The notes beneath the pieces are model-generated. The model made no database searches. It saw only the letters and a program-made list of their open reading frames with translations, and was not told where the DNA came from. From Brassica napus (Eukaryota > Streptophyta > Magnoliopsida > Brassicales > Brassicaceae): a stretch of DNA of 64,000 nt. Location: positions 31,581 to 95,580 of the forward strand of contig NW_026014887.1 in assembly GCF_020379485.1 (NCBI RefSeq). The letters are read 5' to 3'. Of this stretch, positions 35,626 through 45,302 are shown in pieces. The position numbers were made by a program, and so were the translations under genes. Each line of letters starts with the position of its first letter. Positions within the stretch are counted from its first letter, which is position 1.

Positions 35626-35683
35626 GCTTGACCATGTAGAACAAGTCAAGCTTGGAAACCATGAAGACCTCCCTCATTAAAAA

Positions 35684-35724
35684 CCTCACCAAGGAAAACC
35701 CAATGGGATAAAACCTTGATGAGG
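35684..35724 (-). other. Conserved 3'-UTR hairpin, copia-B copy
   Basis: Arms 35684-35694 (cctcaccaagg) and 35714-35724 (ccttgatgagg) form an 11-bp stem with one U-G wobble in element-sense RNA. The 19-nt loop is TTTTATCCCATTGGGTTTT. It is flanked by CTCTTTTTCC and GGTTTTTAATGAGG. It begins about 33 nt after the pol stop at 35757. Confidence 0.82.
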
Positions 35725-35756
35725 GAAAAAGAGTGGAGACTCCATGGTTAAGGGGC

Positions 35757-38700
35757 TCATCTCCTAGGAGTAAGATCAATGAGTCCAAGTCTTGATAGTA
35801 TGGACTCCATTGTCTTCAATCTCGCTGCCTTAGTAAACACATCTGCAAGCTGATCTTCACTTCTTGTATAACATGGCAATATCACTCCAAGTATAATCAT
35901 CTGCCTCACCTTGTGGCAATCAACTTCTATATGCTTCGTCCTCTCATGAAAGACTGAGTTAGAAGCAATGTGGATAGCTGCTTGATTGTCACAATGCATT
36001 GTCATAGGAGTACTCTGCTCAATCTCCAAATGCTTCAAGATCCCCTTGATCCACACCAACTCGTTTGTCAGCTTCAACATGGCTCTATACTCAGCTTCAG
36101 CACTTGAACAGGAGATAACCTTCTGCTTCTTACTCTTCCAAGTGACCAAGTTCCCTCCAATGAATGTACAATACCCAGTAGTTGATCTCCTGTCCACTCT
36201 ATCTCCTGCCCAATCAGCATCACAATATCCAACCACTTCTGTACTGCCATTACAACCCATCCAAACTCCTTGACCAGACGTGCCACTCAAATACCTCAGT
36301 ATCCTATCAACCATCTTCCAATGATGGACCTTTGGTGCCTGCATATGCTGACTCACTTGATTCACCGCAAAGCATATATCTGGCCTAGTGATGGTCAAGT
36401 AGATCAGCTTGCCCACCATCTTCCTGTATAGCTTAGGATCCTCAAACAGCTGCTTCTCTTCAACCTCCCCCTCACGCAGAACCTTATATCCCTCCTCGAG
36501 AGGTGTCTTGGCTATCTTTCCTCCAAGCACATCAGTCTCCTTCAACATATCCATAGTATACTTCCTTTGAGACATAAACAAACCCTCCTTTGATCTGCAT
36601 ATCTCAATGCCCAGAAAATACTTCATCTCTCCCAAATCCTTGATGTCAAACACAGATTTGAGAAACTCCTTAGTAGCTTGAATCCCTGCCTTATCACTCC
36701 CTGTGATAATCAAATCATCCACATACACTAGAATCACAATGATCCCTGAGGGTCCTGTCAAGGTGAAAAGAGTGTGATCTAGTTCAGACTTCCTAAAGCC
36801 TCTCCCATTGAGTGTTGTACTCAGCTTCCTGTACCAAGCTCTAGGTGATTGTTTCAGCCCATATATTGCCTTCTTCAATCTCAATACATTCCCTGGCTTT
36901 ACTAGGTGCTCAAGACCAGGAGGCGGATGCATGTATACTTCATCTTCAAGTTCACCTTGCAGGAAAGCATTCTTCACATCCATTTGCCACAAATCCCACT
37001 CCAAGTTTGTTGCAATGGACAACACAATCCGAACTGTGTGCAGCTTTGCTACTGGTGCAAAGGTATCAATGTAATCCTCTCCATAGGTCTGTGTAAATCC
37101 TCTTGCAACCAATCTAGTCTTCTTCCTATCAATCTGTCCATTTGCTAGATACTTGATTGTGAAGATCCATCTACTAGATACAGCCTTCTTTCCCTTAGGC
37201 AGCTCACTCTCATACCATGTATCATTTTTGATCATAGCACCTGCTTCAGCTCCCACTGATTCTTTCCATTCCTTGTCTAACATAGCTTCTTCATAAGTCC
37301 TTGGTACATAACTCTCATCCAGACTAATCATAAAGGCATAATGCTCCTCTGGAAACTCAGCAAAGGAACACATGGCTTGAGAGGGATGCTCCACAGCCTG
37401 GGCATTGTAGTACACTCTCGTGTTTACCCAGTTGGAAGGATCCCTCTTTATCCTTGTGCTCCTCCTCAAAGCTTGAACCTGATCTTCAGTTTGAACACTA
37501 GCCGGCTCCACTTGCTCCTCTTCTGAACTGACCGGTCCGACTTGTTCTTCTCCACTAGACTGACCCTCATCCACTTCTCCACTAGACTGAACATTGTTCT
37601 CAACTTCTTGTGATGTATCTTGATCATGAAGGCCTGAATCCTCTTGGTTTTGCTCTTGCTCACCAGATTCAGTTCCATTCCCCCTCTCATGATCAAGAGG
37701 ACTTGTTCTTCCAGCTCCACCAGCCTGATTGGAAGGCTCTCTCCTCCCGGATTCCTGATCCTGGGATATCCCTATCCCGAGCTTCTCCAACAATACTCTC
37801 AGTATTGTTGCCTTATCAGATGGAGCTTGAGACAAATCCTTCAGATTTTCCCACTCCTTTTCTTCATAATAACCTTTTGTTTCAACAAACTTCACTTCTC
37901 TAGATACCATCACCCTCCTTGCTTCAGGATCATAGCACTTGTACCCCTTTTGAGTGATAGAGTAACCAATGAACATAGCCTTAGTACTCTTTGCCTCAAG
38001 CTTGTTTCTCTGCTCTCCTGGAACCATGACATAGCACACACACCCAAAGACACGTAGGTGATCAATGACAGGTTTGCTCTTGTTCAACACTTCAAATGGA
38101 GACAGGTTCTTCAATATCTTAGTTGGAACCCTGTTGATGAGATAGCAAGCAGTCTGCACAGCATCACTCCAAAACCGTTTTGGGACATTTGCATGAAACA
38201 TCATCGATCTAGCAACCTCCATCAAGTGCCTATTCTTCCTCTCAGCTACACCATTCTGCTGTGGTGTATAAGGGCAGCTAGTCTGATGCACAATCCCATG
38301 CTTGGCTAGATAACTCTTGAAGGCATTGCTGATGTATTCACCTCCATTATCTGATCTCAGTACCTTCACAGTAGCATTGTATTGATTAGATACATATGCT
38401 TGGAAGTTCATAAATGCTTCTAACACCCTATCTTTAGATGGAAGCAATGTAAGCCAAGTATACTTAGACTTCTCATCAATAAATGTCACAAAGTACTTCT
38501 GGCTATCTCTAGACAAACAAGGAGCTGTCCACACATCTGAATGAACTAGATCAAAGCAATGCTCATAAGTAGTCTCTGATGTTGGAAAAACAGTCCTACA
38601 ATGCTTTCCTAATATGCATGCTTCACAGTCCAAGTGATTAAATGACATATTAGGCATGATCAATTCAATTGCACGAGCATGTGGATGTCCCAATCTAGCA

Positions 38701-40079
38701 TGCCAAGTCATACTATCACACCTATCAACAGCACTACTTAAGCACACAGAATCAAAAGGTTTAGAATTCTTAGCCATTTGAAGATGGTATAGCTGATTCT
38801 TGCTGTCCCCTCTGCCAATAACTCTCCCAGTCTTCAAATCTTGAAACTCCACTTCATCAGGTCTGAATACTACTTGACAATTAAGATCAATGGTAGCTTT
38901 CTTCACAGATAATAGATTTGAAGTGAACTGAGGCATGTAGAAGGCAGCCGTGTCCTTCTCAAACAGTTTGAGCTTTCCCACTCCTTCTATTGGGATCATA
39001 GCACCATTAGCTATCATAACACTCCCTGTTGCAGCCTTGATCTCACTTATAAGCCTCCTATCACTGATCATATGATGACTTGCTCCAGAATCAATCACAA
39101 TGGGTTTAGAAGCTCCGGATTGTATAGCATGCTTCTTGCTTGCTGCTAAGGCTTGTACATGTTCCATGAACACTCTCCATTCCTTCCTGGTGATGCGATC
39201 ATCAGCTCCACTCCCTTTCTCCTGCTCTTTTAACACCCCACTGTCTTCTACTGATTCCCCCATGTAGGCTGAGTAAGAACACTCTCCCACAACTCTCTTC
39301 CTACCCTTTCCTATGTTGATAGAAGCTTTGGATAGCATTCTGCACCTCCTCCTCTTCCGGAAGCCCTCACTCCTACTCCCGGTTAGCCTCCATGAGCCCT
39401 CACTCCTACTCATGGTTAGCTTCTGGAAGCTCTCACTCCTACTCCCAGTTGGCTTCCATGAGCTCTCACTCCTACTCATGGTTAGCCTCTCATCATCTCT
39501 CATTATCTCATACGCCCTTCTTATAAGCACACAGATCTCTTCCATTTCCGGAAGCTGTTCCCCTCTTAGAACCATCTCCACCAGCCACCCATATGATGAC
39601 TCCATGCTCGCCAAGAGCTTCAAGACCATCTCTTGCTCTCGTGTAGTATCCCCATCCACATGGGATCTCAACCCTTGTAGTTCAACCCACAAATGTTGTA
39701 GCTTCCTCACATGGTTATTGAACTCTTCTCTTCCTGGTTTAACTCCACTGATCACCTTCTTGACTTCATACACTCTCCTAAGACTGATCTTGTTCTCATA
39801 AACATCTTCAATCTTCTCAAGCAGTGTACTTTCTTCAAGACTAAAGCAATTTCCACTTGTTTCTCTTGCTGTCTGATCTTTCTCAGCAGCTTTACCCTTC
39901 AAAGACTCTTCCTTCTCATGGTTTCTCCAAACTCCACACCTTTTCAGAGTTGTTTTCATTTGTGAGAACCACCCCCACTCAATCCCTCTCTCTTTCTTCT
40001 CTTCACGCCTTGTTGTACCAGATTGAAGCAGCTCCATTTTCTTTAGCCTAGATCTTCCCTCAAATGCTTCTAATCTCAC
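35757..40079 (-). CDS. gag-pol: Copia gag-pol polyprotein, full length and uninterrupted
   Basis: 1440 codons, no stop. Gag occupies about 1-320; residues 85-190 (LEKIEDVYENKISLRRVYEVK) align with copia-A Gag. No CX2CX4HX4C zinc knuckle is present; residues 199-241 hold two 22-residue repeats, each made of two Ser-Arg-Ser-Glu units, followed by a basic RKRRRC patch. Then protease DSGA 330-333; integrase zinc-binding H460, H465, C485, C488; catalytic D515, D577, E613; an acidic Gln/Ser-rich linker ending LRRSTR near 871-876; RT YVDD 1119-1122; RNase H with CDADWAGD, SSAEAEYR and LADVFTKA. All catalytic residues I can check are present. The start could be Met1 (40079) or Met15 (40037). With near-identical LTRs this is the best candidate for an active copy in the window. 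Confidence 0.93.
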   Translation of the reverse strand: MRLEAFEGRSRLKKMELLQSGTTRREEKKERGIEWGWFSQMKTTLKRCGVWRNHEKEESLKGKAAEKDQTARETSGNCFSLEESTLLEKIEDVYENKISLRRVYEVKKVISGVKPGREEFNNHVRKLQHLWVELQGLRSHVDGDTTREQEMVLKLLASMESSYGWLVEMVLRGEQLPEMEEICVLIRRAYEIMRDDERLTMSRSESSWKPTGSRSESFQKLTMSRSEGSWRLTGSRSEGFRKRRRCRMLSKASINIGKGRKRVVGECSYSAYMGESVEDSGVLKEQEKGSGADDRITRKEWRVFMEHVQALAASKKHAIQSGASKPIVIDSGASHHMISDRRLISEIKAATGSVMIANGAMIPIEGVGKLKLFEKDTAAFYMPQFTSNLLSVKKATIDLNCQVVFRPDEVEFQDLKTGRVIGRGDSKNQLYHLQMAKNSKPFDSVCLSSAVDRCDSMTWHARLGHPHARAIELIMPNMSFNHLDCEACILGKHCRTVFPTSETTYEHCFDLVHSDVWTAPCLSRDSQKYFVTFIDEKSKYTWLTLLPSKDRVLEAFMNFQAYVSNQYNATVKVLRSDNGGEYISNAFKSYLAKHGIVHQTSCPYTPQQNGVAERKNRHLMEVARSMMFHANVPKRFWSDAVQTACYLINRVPTKILKNLSPFEVLNKSKPVIDHLRVFGCVCYVMVPGEQRNKLEAKSTKAMFIGYSITQKGYKCYDPEARRVMVSREVKFVETKGYYEEKEWENLKDLSQAPSDKATILRVLLEKLGIGISQDQESGRREPSNQAGGAGRTSPLDHERGNGTESGEQEQNQEDSGLHDQDTSQEVENNVQSSGEVDEGQSSGEEQVGPVSSEEEQVEPASVQTEDQVQALRRSTRIKRDPSNWVNTRVYYNAQAVEHPSQAMCSFAEFPEEHYAFMISLDESYVPRTYEEAMLDKEWKESVGAEAGAMIKNDTWYESELPKGKKAVSSRWIFTIKYLANGQIDRKKTRLVARGFTQTYGEDYIDTFAPVAKLHTVRIVLSIATNLEWDLWQMDVKNAFLQGELEDEVYMHPPPGLEHLVKPGNVLRLKKAIYGLKQSPRAWYRKLSTTLNGRGFRKSELDHTLFTLTGPSGIIVILVYVDDLIITGSDKAGIQATKEFLKSVFDIKDLGEMKYFLGIEICRSKEGLFMSQRKYTMDMLKETDVLGGKIAKTPLEEGYKVLREGEVEEKQLFEDPKLYRKMVGKLIYLTITRPDICFAVNQVSQHMQAPKVHHWKMVDRILRYLSGTSGQGVWMGCNGSTEVVGYCDADWAGDRVDRRSTTGYCTFIGGNLVTWKSKKQKVISCSSAEAEYRAMLKLTNELVWIKGILKHLEIEQSTPMTMHCDNQAAIHIASNSVFHERTKHIEVDCHKVRQMIILGVILPCYTRSEDQLADVFTKAARLKTMESILSRLGLIDLTPRR
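39355..39486 (-). repeat. Tandem 66-bp coding repeat in copia-B gag
   Basis: Two imperfect 66-bp units, each made of two 33-bp halves with CTCACTCCTACTC cores on the plus strand, encode the SRSE-type repeats of Gag. The units keep the reading frame, and variation between them is small. Confidence 0.8.
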
Positions 40080-40289
40080 ACGCCAAGCTCAACCACAAGC
40101 TAGACCCCTCTTCTGACCTTGTTAAACACCTAAAAGGGCTCCCTTGAAGCTGACTCTCCAAAAGAAACACCAACAGACACAAGCTTGAATTTTAAAGGAT
40201 CTAGCTCTTGAAAAATCTCAAGAACTCTCAAGAACACTCAAGAACACTCAAGAAAAAACGAAATCACTCTCTCCTTTTAAAGCAACCTG

Positions 40290-40301
40290 GCTCTGATACC
40301 A
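40290..40301 (-). other. Primer-binding site of copia-B, initiator tRNA-Met
   Basis: Minus-strand TGGTATCAGAGC directly abuts the 5' LTR end. Between it and the gag start is a leader of about 210 bases with a repeated CAAGAACACT motif near 40219-40250. Confidence 0.92.
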
Positions 40302-40822
40302 TATACACTTTTGTGTATTAGAGTGTTTCTAACCAAGTTTAAGAACAATCATACTGTTTTATGTAAGATTAAAGAGATTAAGAGAATAAGTAGAAAGAGA
40401 ATACTCAAAACTCCATTAATTAATAACTGATGAGGTTTACAAGTATATATAGAGAGAGCAACAAGGGTTTTCGAAATGTATAAGCATGTGGAGTCAAAGG
40501 ACAGGCTGGAACTCCTTTTGAATCACTTGGCTGTGCTTTCTCACATGCTTGCACTAGTGTAAAAGCATCCTCTCCTTTCCAGCATCATACAGGCTGTCAA
40601 AGTGATCCCTTATCCTTCCTTATCCTCTTCCAACGTCTCACTTAGGATAAGAAAGGATTAACCTCAGTTAGACTCCAATCTAACCCATCCGGGTAACTTC
40701 TCTTCTTCTCACTTTAGTTACCACAGTAAAACTAAAGTTACTGTGGTAAATCCCAAAGTTACTGACTAACCCAATACTCTTCCTCTATCATTGTATCCAC
40801 TCCTCATCTCCTCATCTCAACA
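40302..40822 (-). repeat. 5' LTR of copia-B (521 bp)
   Basis: Pairs with 35094-35614, with one substitution visible over the full length. Ends TG...TA. Confidence 0.96.
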
Positions 40823-40827
40823 CTTAC
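40823..40827. repeat. Target-site duplication CTTAC, right of copia-B
   Basis: Second copy of 35089-35093; the satellite resumes in phase with ATCGCG. Confidence 0.95.
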
Positions 40828-42860
40828 ATCGCGATTCATCCTGGTTTGATTAGAATGACAAAGAAGCTGTCATATTCCCAAACAGGAAAACTGGGATCAC
40901 CTGATTTGAAAGTGGGAAAGCTTCTTCATCCTAACTCCTATGAGATTTATTCGGCTTCCTGGTGATTCTCAACTACTTTATGTTTCAAAATCAAGCTTCT
41001 TACATCGTGATTCATCCTGGTTTGATTAGAATGACAAAGAAGCTGTCATATTCCCAAACATGAAAACTGGGATCACCTGATTTGAAATTTGGATAGCTTC
41101 TTCATCCTAACTCCTATGAGATTTATTCAGCTTCCTGGTGATTCTCCACTACTTTATGTTTCAAAATCAAGCTTCTTACATCGCGATTCATCCTGGTTTG
41201 ATTAGAATGACAAAGAAGCTGTCATATTCCCAAACAGGAAAACTGGGATCACCTGATTTGAAAGTGGGATAGCTTCTTCATCCTAACTCCTATGAGAATT
41301 ATTCGGCTTCCTGGTGATTCTCCACTACTTTATGTTTCAAAATCAAGCTTCTTACATCGCGATTCATCCTGGTTTGATTAGAATGACAAAGAAGCTGTCA
41401 TATTCCCAAACAAGAAAACTGGGAAAACCTGATTTGAAAGTGGGATAACTTCTTCATCCTAACTCCTATGAGATTTATTCAGCTTCCTGGTGATTCTCCA
41501 CTACTTTATGTATCAAAATCAAGCTTCTTACATCGCGATTCATCCTGGTTTGATTAGAATGACAAAGAAGCTGTCATATTCCCAAACAGGAAAACTGGGA
41601 TCACCTGATTTGAAAGTGGGATAGCGTCTTCATCCTAACTCCTATGAGATTTATTCAGCTTCCTGATGATTCTCCACTACTTTATGTATCAAAATCAAGC
41701 TTCTTACATCGCGATTCATCCTGGTTTGATTAGAATGACAAAGAAGCTGTCATATTCCCAAACAGGAAAACTGGGATCACCTGATTTGAAAGTGGGATAG
41801 CTTCTTCATCCTAACTCCTATGAGATTTATTCAGCTTCCTGGTGATTCTCCACTACTTTATGTATCAAAATCAAGCTTCTTACATCGCGATTCATCCTGG
41901 TTTGATTAGAATGACAAAGAAGCTGTCATATTCCCAAACAGGAAAACTAGGATCACCTGATTTGAAAGTGGGATAGCTTCTTCATCCTAACTCCTGTGAG
42001 ATTTATTCGACTTCCTGGTGATTCTCCACTACTTTATGTATCAAAATCAAGCTTCCTACATCGCGATTCATCCTGGTTTGATTAGAATGACAAAGAAGCT
42101 GTCATATTCCCAAACAGGAAAACTGGGATCACCTGATTTGAAAGTGGGATAGCTTCTTCATCCTAACTCCTATGAGATTTATTCAGCTTCCTGATGATTC
42201 TCCACTACTTTATGTATCAAAATCAAGCTTCTTACATCGCGATTCATCCTGGTTTGATTAGAATGACAAAGAAGCTGTCATATTCCCAAACAAAAAAACT
42301 GGGATCACCTGATTTGAAAGTGGGATAGCTTCTTCATCCTAACTCCTGTGAGATTTATTCGACTTTTTGGTGATTCTCCACTACTTTATGTATCAAAATC
42401 AAGCTTCTTACATCGCGATTCATCCTGGTTTGATTAGAATGACAAAGAAGCTGTCATATTCCCAAACAGGAAAACTGGGATCACCTGATTTGAAAGTGGG
42501 ATAGCTTCTTCATCCTAACTCCTATGAGATTTATTCAGCTTCCTGATGATTCTCCACTACTTTATGTATCAAAATCAAGCTTCTTACATCGCGATTCGTC
42601 CTGGTTTGATTAGAATGACAAAGAAGCTGTCATATTCCCAAACAGGAAAACTGGGATCACCTGATTTGAAAGTGGGATAGCTTCTTCATCCTAACTCCTA
42701 TGAGATTTATTCGACTTACTGGTGATTCTCCACTACTTTATGTAACAAAATCAAGCTTTTTACATCGCGATTCATCCTGGTTTGATTAGAATGACAAAGA
42801 AGCTGTCATATTCCCAAACAGGAAAACTGGGATCACCTGATTTGAAAGTGGGATAGCTTC
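40828..42860 (+). repeat. 176-bp satellite, array 3 (about 12 diverged monomers)
   Basis: A short array between copia-B and gypsy-2, same orientation, with many private changes (GGGAAAGC, CGGCTTCC, CTCAACTAC, CATGAAAAC, GAGAATTATTC, GCGTCTTC, ATTCGTCC). This is the most diverged satellite apart from the window's right end. No genes. Confidence 0.93.
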
Positions 42861-42865
42861 TTCAT
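42861..42865. repeat. Target-site duplication TTCAT, left of gypsy-2
   Basis: Matches 49515-49519. Insertion lies in the GCTTCTTCATCCTAAC part of the monomer, away from the copia site. Confidence 0.93.
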
Positions 42866-42869
42866 TGAT

Positions 42870-43055
42870 ATGATCATGGACCAGCCAGCTGATGGAGATA
42901 GAGATGGAGAGTTTAGAGATGAACCGGCTGAAGAAGATGATGTCTTAACCATTCCTAAAGGTCCCATTACTCGTGCCAGAGCCAGGAAACTCAAAGAAGC
43001 TATTGGAGGACTAATCAGGAAGTGGAGCAAGAAGAATGTCTTGGAGGAAGCTTGA
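42870..43055 (+). CDS. LTR-encoded C-terminal tail of gypsy-2 pol, 5' LTR copy
   Basis: 61 codons, [15 protein letters not shown] onward, through an acidic stretch to the basic [18 protein letters not shown] and a final KKNVLEEA. It is the duplicate of the 3' end of pol. It keeps the full basic tail, while the 3' LTR copy is shifted by one base after ITRARA. It matches the gypsy-1 tail (PKGPMTRSRSRKL) in motif order, which argues for selection on the tail in the lineage. Confidence 0.6.
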   Translation: MIMDQPADGDRDGEFRDEPAEEDDVLTIPKGPITRARARKLKEAIGGLIRKWSKKNVLEEA

Positions 43056-43141
43056 TACTTCAAGATACACTCATCACCATTCAAGCCATCTTACCATCAA
43101 GCTGAGTATCATCTAGGCTAGCAAGCTATGTGTGCTCTTTT

Positions 43142-43182
43142 CCTATCATTGTTTTTGTCCCATTGGGTTTTGCAATGATAGG
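43142..43182 (+). other. Conserved hairpin, gypsy-2 5' LTR copy
   Basis: Perfect 10-bp stem cctatcattg (43142-43151) with caatgatagg (43173-43182) around TTTTTGTCCCATTGGGTTTTG. Flanked by GTGCTCTTTT and TTTTTAACGAGGCC. It lies about 87 nt after the tail stop. Confidence 0.85.
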
Positions 43183-43394
43183 TTTTTAACGAGGCCATAG
43201 TCTTGCTATCTTATCACCTAGTTGATACTCTCGGACCAAACCACATGAAGAACCTTATGTTATCTTTTATTTCTAAGTACTTATGTCTTTTATTTTCGAA
43301 AACTCTATCTAAGTTATGTCTTTGTTTCTACATTAATTAGAGGAGCCTGTTCCTTTAATTTCGAAATGCTTGGAGCCTGTTCCAAGCCTTTCAC

Positions 43395-43402
43395 TATATA
43401 TA
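43395..43402 (+). promoter_or_regulatory. TATA-like box of the gypsy-2 LTR promoter
   Basis: TATATATA within TTTCACTATATATATGTG, mid-LTR, followed by ACGGCAACCC. The copy in the 3' LTR is at 49197-49204. Motif and position only. Confidence 0.45.
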
Positions 43403-43714
43403 TGTGTGTGACGGCAACCCTAGCATCTATCAAGTTTTCTTTCACTTAAACCTTTGTGTTTTCTTCTCCCTTGCTTTCACGAGTTAAGAGAGTGTCTGGT
43501 GTGTAATATCCAGTCTGTTGGTGTGTAATATCCAACGCCCAAGGGCTTTAGAAAGGTGTGTCATATCCGATCTAAGCCTAGGAGTATCAAGGAGCCTCTC
43601 CGCAGCCCCTTGTGTCACCATTCGATCCACAGCCTTGATAAACTTGAGTCTTTGATTCGTTTATGCAAGGATCTATCCAAACCATCCAGAGAAGAGTCCT
43701 AGGATCTCATTAAG

Positions 43715-43726
43715 TGGTATCAGAGC
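43715..43726 (+). other. Primer-binding site of gypsy-2, initiator tRNA-Met
   Basis: TGGTATCAGAGC two bases (AG) after the LTR end. Confidence 0.92.
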
Positions 43727-44240
43727 ACTCTGGAAGGGGAGTTTCGATTTCTCTTTTGTTTGTTCATAAGATCTACTCTTTATCGTTTCATATCTTTGAT
43801 CATTCGGTTCTTGTGTGTTTATTCTCACTTGATCTGTTTGTTTCATTATCAGGATTGTTAGATCTGATTGTTTCGTGTCTCATATTGCTAGATCTAAGAA
43901 TTTCGATCAAGTTCTATACAAAACCTTTCGCATTCTTGTTGATCACGTTACGGTTTCTTAATCTGAAAGTTTATTGTGGTTGTGTGTTTCGATCTTTGTT
44001 GATAACATAAGATCCGTAGCCATTGAATCTCAAATCATCACCTGTTGAATCTCGAATCCTTTTCTGCTAAATCTGAGTTGTTGTTTCAATTTCGAAAGTG
44101 ATAGAATTCAAATCGTCGCGTGTTGATCAAGTATCTTCATTTGCCGCTTTGTTTGAATACTTTGTTTCCTTATTTGAATCTTGAGTTCTGAATTCTTTTG
44201 AACTACTTACTGGTTCAAGCTTTTCGTGTATCAGGAAGCA
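43727..44240 (+). other. Untranslated leader of gypsy-2
   Basis: 514 AT-rich bases with many GATCT/GATC motifs between PBS and gag, like the gypsy-1 leader. A 98-codon open frame starting at a GTG inside it looks fortuitous (hydrophobic, no ATG, no known domain). Confidence 0.6.
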
Positions 44241-45302
44241 ATGGGGTCTGAGGAGGATGATGAAACCTTTGTGAGAAGGAATAAGTTGTTACAAGAAGCA
44301 ATCACCAAACAAGTGATGGAAGCGATGGTGAAGTTGCTGGAAGAGAAGTATGATCAGAGACCGAATGATGGGCAAGGACAAGCATCTGGCCAGAGACGTG
44401 AGCAAAGAAGAAACAGACAAGGCCAGCGTGAGCATGCTGGATCAGAAGAAACTGATAACTTCTATGAGAGAAGTAGCCATAGCTCCGGTTCGAGACATAG
44501 CAGTAGAAGATCTCGACATGATCATGAGGGCCGAAGGTATAGACGCAATGAGCTATCAGGATTGAAGCTTAAGATCCCTCCTTTCCATGGCAAAGCTGAT
44601 CCAGATGCCTATCTTGAGTGGGAAAAGAAGATAGAACTCGTTTTCAACTGTCAGCATTACTCAGAGACTAAGAAGATTCAAGTGGCTGCTACCGAGTTCA
44701 ATGATTATGCTTTGAGCTGGTGGGATCAGTTGGTTACAAACAAGAGGCGCAATGGAGAATTTCCCATTGAAACATGGGCAGAGATGAAAGCTGTGATGCG
44801 CAAGAGGTTTGTACCAAGTCATTATCACCGTGATCTTCATCAAAAGCTGAGACTGCTCACACAAGGATCAAAGTCTGTAGAGGAATACTTTCAAGAGATG
44901 GAATTGCTTATGTTGAGAGCTTGTGTATCTGAGGACAGTGAAGCTACTATGGCACGTTTTCTTGGTGGACTCAACCGTGAGATACAAGACAGAGTGGAGA
45001 TGCAACACTACTTGGAAATAGAGGAGATGCTACACAAAGCTATCTTGGTGGAGCAGCAAGTTAAGAGAAGAAGTTATGCGCGTGGCAGCTATGGTTCCAG
45101 TAGATACCAGACCTCTAAGGAAGATAAACCAAGCTATCAGAAGGAGAGCAAGCCACAGCCAAAAGAAGAGCCTAAGTCTAGTAGCATCTACAACAAAGAT
45201 AAGGGTAAAGTGGAGGCTACAAGTTCGCGTGCAAGAGATGTGAAGTGTTTTAAGTGCCAAGGGGGCACTATGCTAATGAGTGTACTAACAAGAGAGTTAT
45301 GA
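44241..45302 (+). CDS. gag: Gypsy-2 Gag, frameshifted in the zinc knuckle
   Basis: The ATG at 44241 ([10 protein letters not shown]) is preferred over the in-frame Met at 44226, because gypsy-1 Gag starts the same way. The protein has a Gln/Arg-rich N-terminal third, a retrotransposon gag domain at roughly 110-285 ([40 protein letters not shown]), then a Lys/Ser-rich stretch. The zinc knuckle starts normally (CFKCQG), but relative to gypsy-1 four bases are missing near 45258-45265, so the frame leaves the knuckle and stops at 45302. The normal frame resumes in the next ORF with RGHYANEC. Gag alone could still be made, without a working knuckle. Confidence 0.88.
   Translation: MGSEEDDETFVRRNKLLQEAITKQVMEAMVKLLEEKYDQRPNDGQGQASGQRREQRRNRQGQREHAGSEETDNFYERSSHSSGSRHSSRRSRHDHEGRRYRRNELSGLKLKIPPFHGKADPDAYLEWEKKIELVFNCQHYSETKKIQVAATEFNDYALSWWDQLVTNKRRNGEFPIETWAEMKAVMRKRFVPSHYHRDLHQKLRLLTQGSKSVEEYFQEMELLMLRACVSEDSEATMARFLGGLNREIQDRVEMQHYLEIEEMLHKAILVEQQVKRRSYARGSYGSSRYQTSKEDKPSYQKESKPQPKEEPKSSSIYNKDKGKVEATSSRARDVKCFKCQGGTMLMSVLTREL

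Larger units (their letters stand above)
35094..40822 (-). mobile_element. Ty1/copia LTR retrotransposon copia-B, complete and apparently intact
   Basis: A 5729-bp element on the minus strand: 521-bp LTRs with a single visible difference, PBS, one uninterrupted 1440-residue gag-pol, conserved hairpin, polypurine tract, and CTTAC duplications. One change in 521 sites suggests an insertion of well under 0.1 million years at 1.5e-8 per site per year (estimate). Pol is clearly homologous to copia-A and the polypurine tract region is shared, but the LTRs and Gag are very different, so it is a sister family rather than the same one. Confidence 0.96.
42866..43712 (+). repeat. 5' LTR of gypsy-2 (847 bp)
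   Basis: Begins TGATATGATCATGGACC and ends GGATCTCATTA (TG...TA). It contains an intact copy of the pol tail (42870-43055), the conserved hairpin (43142-43182), a TATA-like box at 43395-43402 and a U5 part with GTGTGTAATATCCA repeats. Confidence 0.95.

Noticed and set aside
39313..39801. 162-codon Leu/Ser-rich plus-strand frame in copia-B
   Set aside because: It is antisense to the Gag repeat region; its repetitiveness mirrors the SRSE repeats.
43714..44010. 98-codon frame just after the gypsy-2 PBS
   Set aside because: It begins with GTG in the PBS region and encodes a low-complexity hydrophobic peptide, with no counterpart in gypsy-1.
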